Shown here: piece by piece, positions 44,272-53,795 of the stretch
Layout of the letters: every line of letters starts with the position of its first letter
How positions within the stretch are numbered: position 1 is the first letter of the stretch
Source: Thalassotalea_H castellviae
GTDB lineage: Bacteria > Pseudomonadota > Gammaproteobacteria > Enterobacterales > Alteromonadaceae
Assembly: GCF_031846185.1 (NCBI RefSeq)
Contig: NZ_JAVRIF010000004.1
Span: 255,253-319,252 of the forward strand
Direction: 5' to 3'
DNA: 64,000 nt
Position numbers and translations under genes: made by a program
Notes under the pieces: generated by a model
What the model was told of the DNA's origin: nothing
Databases searched by the model: none
Seen by the model: the letters and a program-made list of their open reading frames with translations, nothing else

Positions 44272-47200
44272 TTAGAAAGTTACACGAGCACCCACGGTCC
44301 AACGAGCTTCATATATATTTTGGAAAGCTTTTTGCTTTTCAAATTCAATGTAAGTCTGTTGAATTTCTTCCGTAATGTTTGAACCGTTCACGTAAAAACT
44401 CACTGTTTCGTTGAAGTCATACGTGGCATTGAAATCAAGTTGTGAATAATCATCTTGATAAAGTGCTTGATTACCCGTGTTCCCATTACCTGCGGTCATT
44501 AAACGAGGACTACGAGAGTTCCATGCTAAACGAGCTGAGAAGGTATCATTTTCATACCATACCACTGCGTTGTAAGTATCTTCTGACATGCCACCAAATG
44601 GTAAATCATCACCATTTATATCTTTCGCTTCTTGTGAACTATCAGCATACGTATAGTTAACATCCATACCTACATTAGCTAAGACACTGTCTTCACCTAA
44701 GAAGTCACTAAAGGCAACTTTACCGCCGACTTCATAACCTGATACATCACCACCTACACCTTGAATATTTGCAGTGAAAGGATGAGGACCACGACGTACA
44801 CCATCCGAATCAGGCTCATCAATGAATACTGTCGAAGACTCAGTGAAGCTTGCAATGTCAATGCCGTACGTTGAGATAAAGAACATTGACGCATCGCCAG
44901 CATACCACTCAGCAGATAATGAGTAGTTTTCTGAACGCCATGGGTCAAGCTCAGGATTACCATTTAACGTACCATTTTGCACACGCATACAGTTACAGTC
45001 GTTATTAAATACTGAGCCAACTACTTTACCAGCGCCCCATTGATCTAAGTTCAACGCTTGCATATTTTCAGAATATGCTGCACGTAATACCACGTCATCA
45101 GTTGCTTGATACGCTAAGTTCATTGATAACAATTCATCTGTATAACTACGTTCTGTAACGACATCACCAATATCTGGACCTAAACCTGAGTGAGGTAAGT
45201 TAGGACCAGCTAAGTTTTGTTTTACAAATAAATCAGTTTGAATCACTTTAAGGCCAACGTTACCGCTTAATGCTTCGTATTCAAAGTTAACTTGGGTGAA
45301 ATAAGAAATTTCATCTAAGCCAACATCATAAGTAGCACCGCCATTTTCAGTACGTTGAACATTCCCGAAAGTATCTTTATGCCATTGTTTTGGATCGCGG
45401 AAGTTTTCTGGATCAATGACCCAAATACCAGGAATACCTGTTACACCACCAAAATCTGTCTGCCAAGAAACCGTAGTGTATTGATCAAGCGCTGTAGGCG
45501 CTAATAAAGTATAAGGCGTCCATACTTCGTTACCTTCTTCATCCGTTACATATTCACCTGTACCTGCTTGCCCTTCACAATCTGCACCGTATTGCTGATC
45601 AACCGCTTTCCATTGTGCGATATCACAACCATTACCAAAGGTAGAAGTATAAGTGAATTGGTCATGATCAACTTTACGTTGGCTATAACGAACACCAAAA
45701 TCAACGCTTGTGATGAAGTCATTATCATCTAACGCATAATTCCACTTAGTGCTAAATGTTGATAACTCACCAACATCATCTGTGTTACCTTCAGATGAGA
45801 ATGCGCCAATATGGTATGAATCAAGATCAGCCATGTAATCAGCAACAGACATCATGCCTTTACCACCCATGACTTGTTGGTCGAAACCACCAAATGCCGG
45901 ATGTTCACCACTTGCATCATAGGTTAATTGGAAATTAGGATCTTCAATACCCGTTGAATATTGAGCGTTACAACCACCTTCAGAACCGATGATTTCTTCA
46001 CCGTTTGTACAATATTGAGCTGGGTTAAAACCACCTGGGCCTGTTACACGAGAACCTTGATCAATACTGAGTAAATCACCTTCGCCATATGCATGACGCA
46101 TTTTGGCAGTAGCACGAGCATGAGTTGCACGGACAGTACCTGTTAAGTTGCCGCCATTATCAAAGTCTAATTGTAAGTTGAAATTTTGTGATTTCTCTTC
46201 ATTCACGTTTACCTGTGTGAAAGTTTGCATACGGTATGGGTTCATTTTGTATGCGTCAGCTGCTTTCCAAGGATTACCATTAGCATCTGTAAACGAATCA
46301 CCCGTATAATTTGTTGCATACGCATATTCATTGTAAGTTTGCCAGCGGTTATTATGGTTAAAACCAGAACGATTGTTAAAACGATCTTGCTGTGTGTAGA
46401 AATAATCAGCGGTTAAAACAAAGCCTTCGCCTAAGTCAGCTTGAACAGAAAGTTGTAACGCATCACGCTCACGCTCTTCTGTTTTATTAAAGGCCGTAAA
46501 ACCATGAGGTACGATTGTGTAAACATCACCACCTTCACTTGGCTCACCCCAATTATGGTTATTTTGAGTCCAACCAATACCGCCATTTTCAGACGTATCG
46601 TTATGACCATTATAATCGGTTGCTAACGTCGCTTCCTGAGTCACCGCAGAAATTAATACACCAATTTTGCCATTATTATATGACGCTAACCCATGTAAAG
46701 TAGGATCTGTTTCTTCAGTAATTGAGCCACGAGTCGCTTCAATACCACCAGCGAATGTCCAACCTTCATCCATATCAAACGGGCGACGTGTTTTAAGATC
46801 AATTGAACCGGCGATACCTTGAGCAACATTTCCTGCTGTCGCTGATTTATAGACATCAACACCACCAAATAATTGCGCTGGTAAATCACCTAAATCAGCA
46901 GCTGCAGTATCTATGGTAGTTGCTGATAAGAAAGTTTCACCATTCATGGTTGTGTCTACTTGAGGTAGACCACGAATTTGTACCGGTCCGCCTTCCCCAG
47001 CAACACGTTCAACTTGAACACCTGAGATACGTTGCAATGAATCAGTAATTGTTACATCTGGTAATTTACCAATATCTTCTGCCGCGATACCATCTACTTG
47101 CGAATCAGCAAAACGTTTACCGTTAATACTCGCTTTAGTAGAACCGCGAATACCTGTTACTTCAATAACTTCAATTTCTTGCTCTGCATTTTCTGCTGCA

Positions 47201-47292
47201 TAAGCAACCGGAGCTTGAGCTAAACTCAATGCCCCCATACCTAACACTACCGATAAACTGGTAGCGATCTGAGATTTTTTAAATGTTTTCAT
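44272..47292 (-). CDS. Large carbohydrate-type TonB-dependent receptor
   Basis: 1006 residues. Signal peptide about 1-32, TonB-box-like EIEVIEVTGIRGS, plug with DIGKLPDVTITDSLQRISGV and GEGGPVQIRGLPQVDTTMNGE, then a long barrel ending WTVGARVTF. This plug signature is typical of Alteromonadales oligosaccharide receptors. Cys pairs in surface loops (CDIAQW..DCEGQ, NDCNCMRV) may form disulfides. GGGAGAA ribosome site. The promoter region holds two strong LacI-type palindromes and is divergent from the GPH-GH94-gluconokinase operon, so its ligand is probably cellobionate, cellobiose or a longer oxidised cello-oligosaccharide. Confidence 0.94.
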   Translation of the reverse strand: MKTFKKSQIATSLSVVLGMGALSLAQAPVAYAAENAEQEIEVIEVTGIRGSTKASINGKRFADSQVDGIAAEDIGKLPDVTITDSLQRISGVQVERVAGEGGPVQIRGLPQVDTTMNGETFLSATTIDTAAADLGDLPAQLFGGVDVYKSATAGNVAQGIAGSIDLKTRRPFDMDEGWTFAGGIEATRGSITEETDPTLHGLASYNNGKIGVLISAVTQEATLATDYNGHNDTSENGGIGWTQNNHNWGEPSEGGDVYTIVPHGFTAFNKTEERERDALQLSVQADLGEGFVLTADYFYTQQDRFNNRSGFNHNNRWQTYNEYAYATNYTGDSFTDANGNPWKAADAYKMNPYRMQTFTQVNVNEEKSQNFNLQLDFDNGGNLTGTVRATHARATAKMRHAYGEGDLLSIDQGSRVTGPGGFNPAQYCTNGEEIIGSEGGCNAQYSTGIEDPNFQLTYDASGEHPAFGGFDQQVMGGKGMMSVADYMADLDSYHIGAFSSEGNTDDVGELSTFSTKWNYALDDNDFITSVDFGVRYSQRKVDHDQFTYTSTFGNGCDIAQWKAVDQQYGADCEGQAGTGEYVTDEEGNEVWTPYTLLAPTALDQYTTVSWQTDFGGVTGIPGIWVIDPENFRDPKQWHKDTFGNVQRTENGGATYDVGLDEISYFTQVNFEYEALSGNVGLKVIQTDLFVKQNLAGPNLPHSGLGPDIGDVVTERSYTDELLSMNLAYQATDDVVLRAAYSENMQALNLDQWGAGKVVGSVFNNDCNCMRVQNGTLNGNPELDPWRSENYSLSAEWYAGDASMFFISTYGIDIASFTESSTVFIDEPDSDGVRRGPHPFTANIQGVGGDVSGYEVGGKVAFSDFLGEDSVLANVGMDVNYTYADSSQEAKDINGDDLPFGGMSEDTYNAVVWYENDTFSARLAWNSRSPRLMTAGNGNTGNQALYQDDYSQLDFNATYDFNETVSFYVNGSNITEEIQQTYIEFEKQKAFQNIYEARWTVGARVTF

Positions 47293-47351
47293 TATGTTCT
47301 CCCTCGATACTTTTTTTTGCGTAAACTTACCGCTATTTTTATAATTTTTTC

Positions 47352-47367
47352 TTGTAAGCGCTTACAA
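47352..47367. promoter_or_regulatory. LacI-type operator, perfect palindrome
   Basis: TTGTAAGCGCTTACAA, a perfect 16-base palindrome 60 bases upstream of the receptor start. Confidence 0.85.
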
Positions 47368-47418
47368 AGCAATTGAAAATTTTTACCGTGTGTAAGGGAA
47401 AAAAGATCCGACACACTC

Positions 47419-47432
47419 TGTAAGCGCTTACA
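47419..47432. promoter_or_regulatory. LacI-type operator, perfect palindrome
   Basis: TGTAAGCGCTTACA, 65 bases centre to centre from the site at 47352, about six helical turns. Such spacing would allow looping by a tetrameric repressor. Confidence 0.85.
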
Positions 47433-47598
47433 TTAAGTTAGATTATGTTCATATTATCGTCAATCATTATTTTACTGATTATTGTTAAATAAATCGTAAC
47501 TAATTGTAATTTATATACAAAATAAATTCACATAAAATATGTGATTTATGAATTTACTGTGACTTTTAAGAAAATGGTCTCATTTTTTAATTATCATT

Positions 47599-47612
47599 TG
47601 TAAGCGCTTTCA
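47599..47612. promoter_or_regulatory. LacI-type operator ahead of the GH94 operon
   Basis: TGTAAGCGCTTTCA, one mismatch from the perfect palindrome and identical to the reverse complement of the site at 39911. Confidence 0.78.
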
Positions 47613-47670
47613 TTTTAAGATAGTTTAATAATAAGGCTAAAAACTAACAAAAACGAAAAGGTCTATTGCA

Positions 47671-49023
47671 ATGGAAAAGTTAACATTAAAGGAAAAAGTC
47701 GGTTATGCATGCGGGGATGTTGCCTCTAATTTTTACTGGCGTGTATTCGATGTTTTTCTCTTTATTTTTTATACCGACGTCTTTGGTTTACACCCTGCTG
47801 CCGTTGGTACCATGATGTTAGTAACGCGACTCATTGATGCTTTTTCTGATCCGTTAATGGGGGCATTAGCCGATCGTACTCAAACTAAGTTTGGTAAATT
47901 TCGCCCATATCTGCTGTGGGGTATCATTCCCATTGCCGCAGCAGGCGTTTTAACCTTTACCGTCCCAGATCTCGATGACAGTGGTAAATTGATGTGGGCG
48001 TATGCAACCTATATTTTTATGATGTTAGCCTATACCTTTATAAATGTCCCTTATGGTGCATTATTAGGCGTTGTAACGGGCAACAGCCAAGACAGAACCA
48101 CGTTAACAAGCTTTCGTTTTATTGGTGCTTTTTCTGGCGGAAGTTTAGTTGCTTACCTGACACCAAAATTAGTGGAATATTTTGGTCAAGGTAATGAAGC
48201 ATTTGGCTGGCAATTAACCATGGGACTTTATGGTGGTGTAGCAGCGATTTTATTTTTTATCACTTTTCTAAGCACTAAAGAGCGTATCGCGCCAATAAAA
48301 GAACAGAAAACGCCTATTTTACAAGACATAAAAGATTTAACTCAAAATAAGCCTTGGTTAATTTTATTCAGCCTTGCTCTTATCATCATGATGACAATTA
48401 CGCTTCGAGGAAGTACCGGCACTTTTTATTTTAAATATTTCGTTGAACGAGAAGATCTCATCGGCAGTTTTTCTTTTGCTTACATGATTGCCTTAGCCGT
48501 CGGCGCTGCTTCAACACCGCTTATGACTAAGTTTATCGATAAACGCCGACTGTTAATGATCTTAATGAGTGTTGTCACTGTACTGTCAATTGCGTTTTAT
48601 TTTGTCCCGAAAGAACAAATTATGTTGATGTACATATTACAAATCGCCATAGGTTTTACCTTAGGACCAAAGTCGCCACTAGTATTTTCTATGTATGCAG
48701 ACACGGCAGATTTTTCTGAGTGGAAGCATGGTAGACGTGCCACCGCGATGGTTTTTTCTGCCGCAGCATTCGCACAAAAATTAGGAGGAGCAATCGCAGG
48801 AGCCATGATTGGTTGGTTACTAGCATCAATGGGCTATATTGCTAATCAAGTACAGAGTCATGACTCTCAAACCGGCATTATTTTATTAATGACGTTAATT
48901 CCTGCGGGATTTGCCGCCCTTTCTGTGTTTGTCGTCAGGTTTTATGCCTTGTCTGATAGCGCAGTAATCGATATTCAACACGATTTAGCACAACGTAAAT
49001 CAACGACCAAAGTAAGTGAGTAA
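47671..49023 (+). CDS. GPH-family sugar:cation symporter, probable aldobionate carrier
   Basis: 450 residues, about 12 membrane helices, with KVGYACGDVASNFYWRVFDVFLFIFYTDVFG and DRTQTKFGKFRPYL as family hallmarks. It starts the operon carrier, GH94, gluconokinase, CBM9-like, eight bases ahead of the GH94 gene. Its place suggests transport of the GH94 substrate (cellobionic acid by the argument given there) over the inner membrane. Only about the standard family length, in contrast to the 509-residue paralogue at 36894-38423. Confidence 0.92.
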   Translation: MEKLTLKEKVGYACGDVASNFYWRVFDVFLFIFYTDVFGLHPAAVGTMMLVTRLIDAFSDPLMGALADRTQTKFGKFRPYLLWGIIPIAAAGVLTFTVPDLDDSGKLMWAYATYIFMMLAYTFINVPYGALLGVVTGNSQDRTTLTSFRFIGAFSGGSLVAYLTPKLVEYFGQGNEAFGWQLTMGLYGGVAAILFFITFLSTKERIAPIKEQKTPILQDIKDLTQNKPWLILFSLALIIMMTITLRGSTGTFYFKYFVEREDLIGSFSFAYMIALAVGAASTPLMTKFIDKRRLLMILMSVVTVLSIAFYFVPKEQIMLMYILQIAIGFTLGPKSPLVFSMYADTADFSEWKHGRRATAMVFSAAAFAQKLGGAIAGAMIGWLLASMGYIANQVQSHDSQTGIILLMTLIPAGFAALSVFVVRFYALSDSAVIDIQHDLAQRKSTTKVSE

Positions 49024-49031
49024 GAGTAACA

Positions 49032-51401
49032 ATGTTCCAACATGATTTTGTCAACCAACGTGTTGATATTCGCGACCCTATCGGCATGTCAAAAGCCAGT
49101 GGCTTTTTGTGGAATAAAAATATGATGATTCACATGAATTGTCGCGGTTATGCTGTTGCCCAGTTTATGCAACCTGAACCGAGTAAGTACTCTCACGCAC
49201 TGAATATGGAAGCAAAAACATTTATGCAACCTGAGCAAAGCTATTTTGCTCATCATAGCGGTCGATTTTTTTACATTAAATGTTTAGATTCTGGCGAGCT
49301 TTTCTCCATTCCCTACGAACCTGTTCGCGCTAAACTTGATTCTTTTAATTTTTCTGTGGGTAAAGACAACCTAATTTGGCGCGTTAACCATTTAGAGCTA
49401 GAAATTCAGCTAACGCTTTCTTTGCCAAAAAATGATGTTACAGAGATGTGGGAACTTAGCGTTATTAGCCATAGCAATAAAACTAGAAACATTGCTATTT
49501 ATCCATATTTTTCTGTTGGTTATATGTCGTGGATGAACCAATCAGCTGCATTTGATACTAACCTAAATGGCATTATTGCCAGTAGTATAACGCCGTATCA
49601 AAAAGTTGAAGATTACTTCAAAAACCAACATTTGAAAGACAAAACCTTTTTATTATCTAAACATCAACCAACTAGTTGGTGTGCCAATCAACCAACTTTT
49701 GAAGGCGAAGGCGGTTTACATAATCCAGATGCCTTACAATTAAAGCAACTGCCGCAACGAGACGCACTTTACCAAACCCCTGTAGCTTCGTTGCAATTTA
49801 ATCATCAAATAAATTGCCAGGAGCAAGTCCAACATCAATTTCTATTTGGTCCAGCAAAAGATGATACTGAAATCGCTCAAATTAAAGAAAAGTACTTTGG
49901 ACAACAAGATAGTTTCAACAAAGCACACCTTGATTACCAAAATTACTTAGCGCAAAGTCATGGCAGTATTCAAATAAACTCGCCGGATAAAGCATTCAAC
50001 GAATTTATAAATCATTGGCTACCAAGACAAGTATTTTATCATGGTGATGTAAATAGGCTATCTACAGATCCGCAAACGAGGAATTATTTGCAAGACGCCA
50101 TGGGGATGGCGTTTATTTCGCCAGAAAAAACAAAACAGGCATTAATTACAGCCCTGTCTCAACAAACAATTTCAGGCGCAATGCCCGACGGCATATTACT
50201 TCATGAACAGGCGGAACTAAAATACATTAACTTAGTACCACATAGCGACCATGGTATCTGGCTAACCCTTTGTTTAAACTGTTATTTAAATGAAACGAAC
50301 GACGCTGATATTTTAACAACGGTTATTCCTTTTGCCGATTCAGCACAATGTTTACCGCTGATTGACCATATCAACCTAACACTGGATCATTTACTCAATG
50401 CCCGAAATGAATTGGGGTTAAGTTATATCGAACAGGGTGATTGGTGCGACCCTATGAATATGGTAGGTTACAAAGGCAAAGGGGTTTCTGCTTGGCTAAC
50501 CGTAGCTACCGCATATTCTTTAAAAGTTTGGTGTGATATTTGTCAACATCACCAAATCAATCAAACAAAAATACCAGAGTATTTAGCGGCGATAACTAAG
50601 TTAAATACCGCCATGAACACCCATTTTTGGGATGGTAAATGGTATGCCAGAGGCATTAATGACGAAGGCATTGCTTTTGGTGTGTCAAACGATGAAGAAG
50701 GCAAGATATATTTAAATCCTCAAACGTGGGCCATGTTAAGTGGTGCCGCTGATCAAAAACAACAGCAAGCCATGATAACGGCAATCGACGACAACTTAGC
50801 AACCCCCTTTGGTATCATGATGCTAGCGCCAAGTTATACCAAAATGAACGAAAACATCGGTCGCCTCACTCAAAAGTTTCCTGGAGTCTCTGAAAATGGC
50901 TCGGTTTATAATCATGCTGCCGCATTTTACGCTTATAGTCTTTATCAAAATAATCAATCCGATAAAGCCTTCGATGTTTTAAAAAAAATGCTTCCTTCTC
51001 AAGATGATGCTACTGAGCGCCAGCAGTTACCTACTTTTGTTCCTAACTACTATCGCGGTGCTTACTATCAATTGCCTGAGGTAGCGGGTAGATCGAGTCA
51101 ATTATTTAATACCGGTACAGTGGCTTGGTATTATCGCTGTATTATTGAAGAACTCTGTGGCTTAAAAGGTCAAGCGGGTACGCTTATTATCACACCTAAA
51201 CTGCCTGCTCATTGGGCAACATTAACAGTAAGACGTGAATATTTAGGCGCCACTTTTGTTGTCGATTACACCAAAAGTGATCAAGCGAATAGCACGAAAA
51301 TAGTCATTGATGGCCAACCATCGCCAAGCAATATTGTGTCTAATATTGCGAAAGGTCAAACGTATCACATCAAGGTAATTATAGGGAATAGCGAGAATTA
51401 A
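49032..51401 (+). CDS. GH94 phosphorylase, probable cellobionic acid phosphorylase
   Basis: 789-residue GH94 enzyme without signal peptide, so cytoplasmic. N-terminal beta-sandwich (about 1-280), then an (alpha/alpha)6 barrel with GDWCDPMNMVGYKGKG; Asp470 and Asp473 lie here, the latter in the place of the general-acid Asp of cellobiose phosphorylases (which read DWND). NYLQDAMG, GAMPDG, HSDHGIW and GSVYNHAAAFY are other conserved barrel motifs. Its length matches cellobionic acid phosphorylases (about 790) better than cellobiose phosphorylases (810-825). The gluconokinase one base downstream fits a product of glucose-1-phosphate plus gluconate. Cellobiose or laminaribiose phosphorylase activity remains possible. 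Confidence 0.85.
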   Translation: MFQHDFVNQRVDIRDPIGMSKASGFLWNKNMMIHMNCRGYAVAQFMQPEPSKYSHALNMEAKTFMQPEQSYFAHHSGRFFYIKCLDSGELFSIPYEPVRAKLDSFNFSVGKDNLIWRVNHLELEIQLTLSLPKNDVTEMWELSVISHSNKTRNIAIYPYFSVGYMSWMNQSAAFDTNLNGIIASSITPYQKVEDYFKNQHLKDKTFLLSKHQPTSWCANQPTFEGEGGLHNPDALQLKQLPQRDALYQTPVASLQFNHQINCQEQVQHQFLFGPAKDDTEIAQIKEKYFGQQDSFNKAHLDYQNYLAQSHGSIQINSPDKAFNEFINHWLPRQVFYHGDVNRLSTDPQTRNYLQDAMGMAFISPEKTKQALITALSQQTISGAMPDGILLHEQAELKYINLVPHSDHGIWLTLCLNCYLNETNDADILTTVIPFADSAQCLPLIDHINLTLDHLLNARNELGLSYIEQGDWCDPMNMVGYKGKGVSAWLTVATAYSLKVWCDICQHHQINQTKIPEYLAAITKLNTAMNTHFWDGKWYARGINDEGIAFGVSNDEEGKIYLNPQTWAMLSGAADQKQQQAMITAIDDNLATPFGIMMLAPSYTKMNENIGRLTQKFPGVSENGSVYNHAAAFYAYSLYQNNQSDKAFDVLKKMLPSQDDATERQQLPTFVPNYYRGAYYQLPEVAGRSSQLFNTGTVAWYYRCIIEELCGLKGQAGTLIITPKLPAHWATLTVRREYLGATFVVDYTKSDQANSTKIVIDGQPSPSNIVSNIAKGQTYHIKVIIGNSEN

Positions 51402-51402
51402 T

Positions 51403-51942
51403 ATGCCAGCACAATTAATATTAGTGATGGGTGTCAGCGGTACTGGAAAATCAACCATTGCTAAAGCATTGGCTGAACAACTCGATTTTACTTATCTTGA
51501 TGCCGATGATTTTCATAATGAGCAAGCTAAAAAAATGATGGCTGATGGACAACCAATTAATGATGACATTCGACAAGCATGGATCACTCGTATATTGTTA
51601 TTTCTAGCCGATGAGCATCATAGCAAAACTCGTTTTGTGCTTGCTTATTCAGGCTTGAAAAAATCGCAACGACAACGCTTTCAGCATTTAGAAAGCCAAT
51701 TAAATGGCATTTTTTTATATGGCGATTCTTCCGTGATAGCACAACGATTATCGAATCGTTCTGGGCATTTTTTTTCAACCACGTTATTAGACAGTCAATT
51801 TGAAGCACTTGAGTTACCTGTTGAAAATAGCGACGAAAATATCGCGCTCATCGATATTAACCAACCAGTCGATAATATTCTCAACCAAGCAAAACGCGTT
51901 ATTGCTTTACAACAAGTGACACCACAGAGAAATTCCGCATGA
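51403..51942 (+). CDS. gntK: Gluconokinase, GntK type
   Basis: 179 residues. P-loop GVSGTGKSTIA at about 8-18, DADDFHNEQAKKMMADGQPINDDIRQAWI as the substrate signature of carbohydrate kinases of the GntK group, and AYSGLKKSQRQRF where gluconokinases have CSALKxxYR. It phosphorylates gluconate to 6-phosphogluconate with ATP. The ATG comes one base after the GH94 stop, indicating coupled translation; the last four bases overlap the CBM9-like gene. Placed directly after GH94 it would consume the gluconate freed from cellobionate. Confidence 0.9.
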   Translation: MPAQLILVMGVSGTGKSTIAKALAEQLDFTYLDADDFHNEQAKKMMADGQPINDDIRQAWITRILLFLADEHHSKTRFVLAYSGLKKSQRQRFQHLESQLNGIFLYGDSSVIAQRLSNRSGHFFSTTLLDSQFEALELPVENSDENIALIDINQPVDNILNQAKRVIALQQVTPQRNSA

Positions 51943-52709
51943 AATCAATACTTGCCTTGATCACACTCATTTATTTATTTACTTCACCACAGGCTTTAGC
52001 GATGAAAGTGCCAAAAGCTAAAACCTCTGTGGTGATAGACGGACAATCATCAGATCTTGCCTGGCAACAAGGTCAATGGCATGCATTGTCTGAACTAATT
52101 GTTGGCAGCCAACCAAGTAAAACAGACTTTTCAGGGCGCTTTAAAATGGTGTGGGATAAGAAGAAGCTCTATCTTTTAGTTGAGATCACAGATGATGTTC
52201 TTTTTGATCAACACGCGAATCCATTGCATTTTTATTGGGACGATGACTGCATAGAAATATTTATTGATGAAGATGCCTCCGGTGGTGATCATCAATTTAA
52301 TTTCAATGCATTTGCATATCACGTGGCATTAGATAACCAAGTCGTTGATATTGGTTATAAAAAAGCAGATGGTTCACCAGATTTTTTAACACTAAATAAC
52401 CATATATCAAATAAATGGCAAAGAAATGCACACGCGCCATATGTAATGACCTGGGAACTTGCCATAGATGTTTATGATGATAGTTTTACTTACCAAACCA
52501 TTGGTCATAAGAAAGAACTTATTGGAAAACCAGTTAAATTATTTAACGGTAAGAAGCTCGGTTTTATGCTCGCATACTGTGACAACGATGGCAGTAAAGT
52601 ACGGGAACACTTTATCGGCTCGACCCCGATAACCCCCGTAAACGGTGATAAAAATTTAGGTTATATTACCGCTGATGTTTTCGAGACAATTGAATTAGTT
52701 GAAGAATAA
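51939..52709 (+). CDS. Secreted CBM9-like carbohydrate-binding protein
   Basis: 256 residues with a signal peptide (MKSILALITLIYLFTSPQALA). The rest is a family-9-like carbohydrate-binding fold: VVIDGQSSDLAWQQGQW, RFKMVWDKKKLYLLVEITDDV, HFYWDDDCIEIFIDED, and ATGA overlap with gntK. Such domains bind the ends of oligosaccharides; as a stand-alone periplasmic or secreted protein it may capture the ligand between the receptor and the inner-membrane carrier. No catalytic domain is attached. Final gene of the four-gene operon, followed by a hairpin. Confidence 0.85.
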   Translation: MKSILALITLIYLFTSPQALAMKVPKAKTSVVIDGQSSDLAWQQGQWHALSELIVGSQPSKTDFSGRFKMVWDKKKLYLLVEITDDVLFDQHANPLHFYWDDDCIEIFIDEDASGGDHQFNFNAFAYHVALDNQVVDIGYKKADGSPDFLTLNNHISNKWQRNAHAPYVMTWELAIDVYDDSFTYQTIGHKKELIGKPVKLFNGKKLGFMLAYCDNDGSKVREHFIGSTPITPVNGDKNLGYITADVFETIELVEE

Positions 52710-52729
52710 AGATTACGAACTAAAACTAT

Positions 52730-52765
52730 ATGGCTCAAAATCATTATTTTGAGCCATTATATATA
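52730..52765. terminator. Bidirectional hairpin between converging genes
   Basis: ATGGCTCAAAAT and ATTTTGAGCCAT pair perfectly around CATT (52730-52757), followed by TATATATATTGT. Serves the CBM9-like gene and perhaps the converging AIM24-family gene. Confidence 0.7.
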
Positions 52766-52778
52766 TTGTCAGATAATT

Positions 52779-53525
52779 TTATTCGCCCTGATTACTACCG
52801 CCAATTTGCGGAGCATGTTGAATAATGCGATCGGCTAAACGAGAAAACGGTAAACTTTGGATCCAAACACTGCCATGACCACTTAACGTCGCCATAAAAA
52901 ATCCTTCACCACCAAAAAACATACTTTTTAAGCCTTTGGTCATTTCTATGCTGTATTCAATTCCGTCACTAAAAGCAACTAAGCAGCCCGTATCTAAACG
53001 TAGTGTTTCACCATTGAGTTTTTTTTCAACCACTGTTCCTCCAGCATGAACAAAAGCCATACCATCGCCAGATAAATGCTGCAAAATAAATCCTTCGCCA
53101 CCAAAAAAGCCACTACCTAAACGTCGATTAAAAGCGATATCCACTTGAGTACCTAAAGCTGCACATAAAAATGAATCTTTTTGGCAAGTGATACTACCAC
53201 CCATTTCAGCTAAATTAATCGCAATAATTGACCCTGGAAATGGCGCAGCAAAAGCCACTTTTCTTTTACCGGGCACTTGACTCGTGAAGTGTGTCATAAA
53301 TACAGACTCACCCGTGAGCATGCGTTTTCCAACTGAAAATAGTTTGCCGACAAAACCTTGATCTACTTTAGAGCCATCTCCCATTTTTGCTTCAAAATCA
53401 ATGCCGTCTTCCATGTAGTTCATCGCACCCGCTTCTGCTATCACGGTTTCGCCTTGATCAAGTTCTACCTCAACCATTTGCATTGATTGACCAATTATTT
53501 CGTAATCTATTTCATGGCTTTTCAT
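52779..53525 (-). CDS. AIM24 / TIGR00266 family protein
   Basis: 248 residues of the TIGR00266 (AIM24-like) beta-helix-type family. MQMVEVELDQGETVIAEAGAMNYMEDGI near the N-terminus and repeats of the form GEGFILQHLSGDGMAFVHAGG and FFGGEGFFMATLSGHGSVWIQS are its signature. No signal or membrane helix. Cellular role is not established. AAGGAAAT ribosome site; appears monocistronic. Confidence 0.92.
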   Translation of the reverse strand: MKSHEIDYEIIGQSMQMVEVELDQGETVIAEAGAMNYMEDGIDFEAKMGDGSKVDQGFVGKLFSVGKRMLTGESVFMTHFTSQVPGKRKVAFAAPFPGSIIAINLAEMGGSITCQKDSFLCAALGTQVDIAFNRRLGSGFFGGEGFILQHLSGDGMAFVHAGGTVVEKKLNGETLRLDTGCLVAFSDGIEYSIEMTKGLKSMFFGGEGFFMATLSGHGSVWIQSLPFSRLADRIIQHAPQIGGSNQGE

Positions 53526-53795
53526 GTTATTTCCTTATTATTGAATCAACATTAATGTAGCAGAATAAAGTCATTTGAACACAAGCAATATCACCAGATA
53601 ATAATTTTTTACAATTTCAATCGAACTGTTCAGCGAGTATTAAGGTCTATTGTGACAATAATAAACGCGCTTGATAATGTTACTTATTTATTTAAGGTGA
53701 TATCATCATGCCAACATTTAAGCTCGCATGCATATCGAGTGAAAACAGAACGAATACCAAATTAATACCAAACTACAACAAAGAGTAACTATTTT

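Larger units (their letters stand above)
47293..47670. other. Divergent control region, TonB receptor / GH94 operon
   Basis: 378 AT-rich bases with three LacI-type palindromes (47352, 47419, 47599) and no coding frame. The two left-hand sites flank the likely receptor promoter; the right-hand one is 59 bases from the carrier start. Confidence 0.7.
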
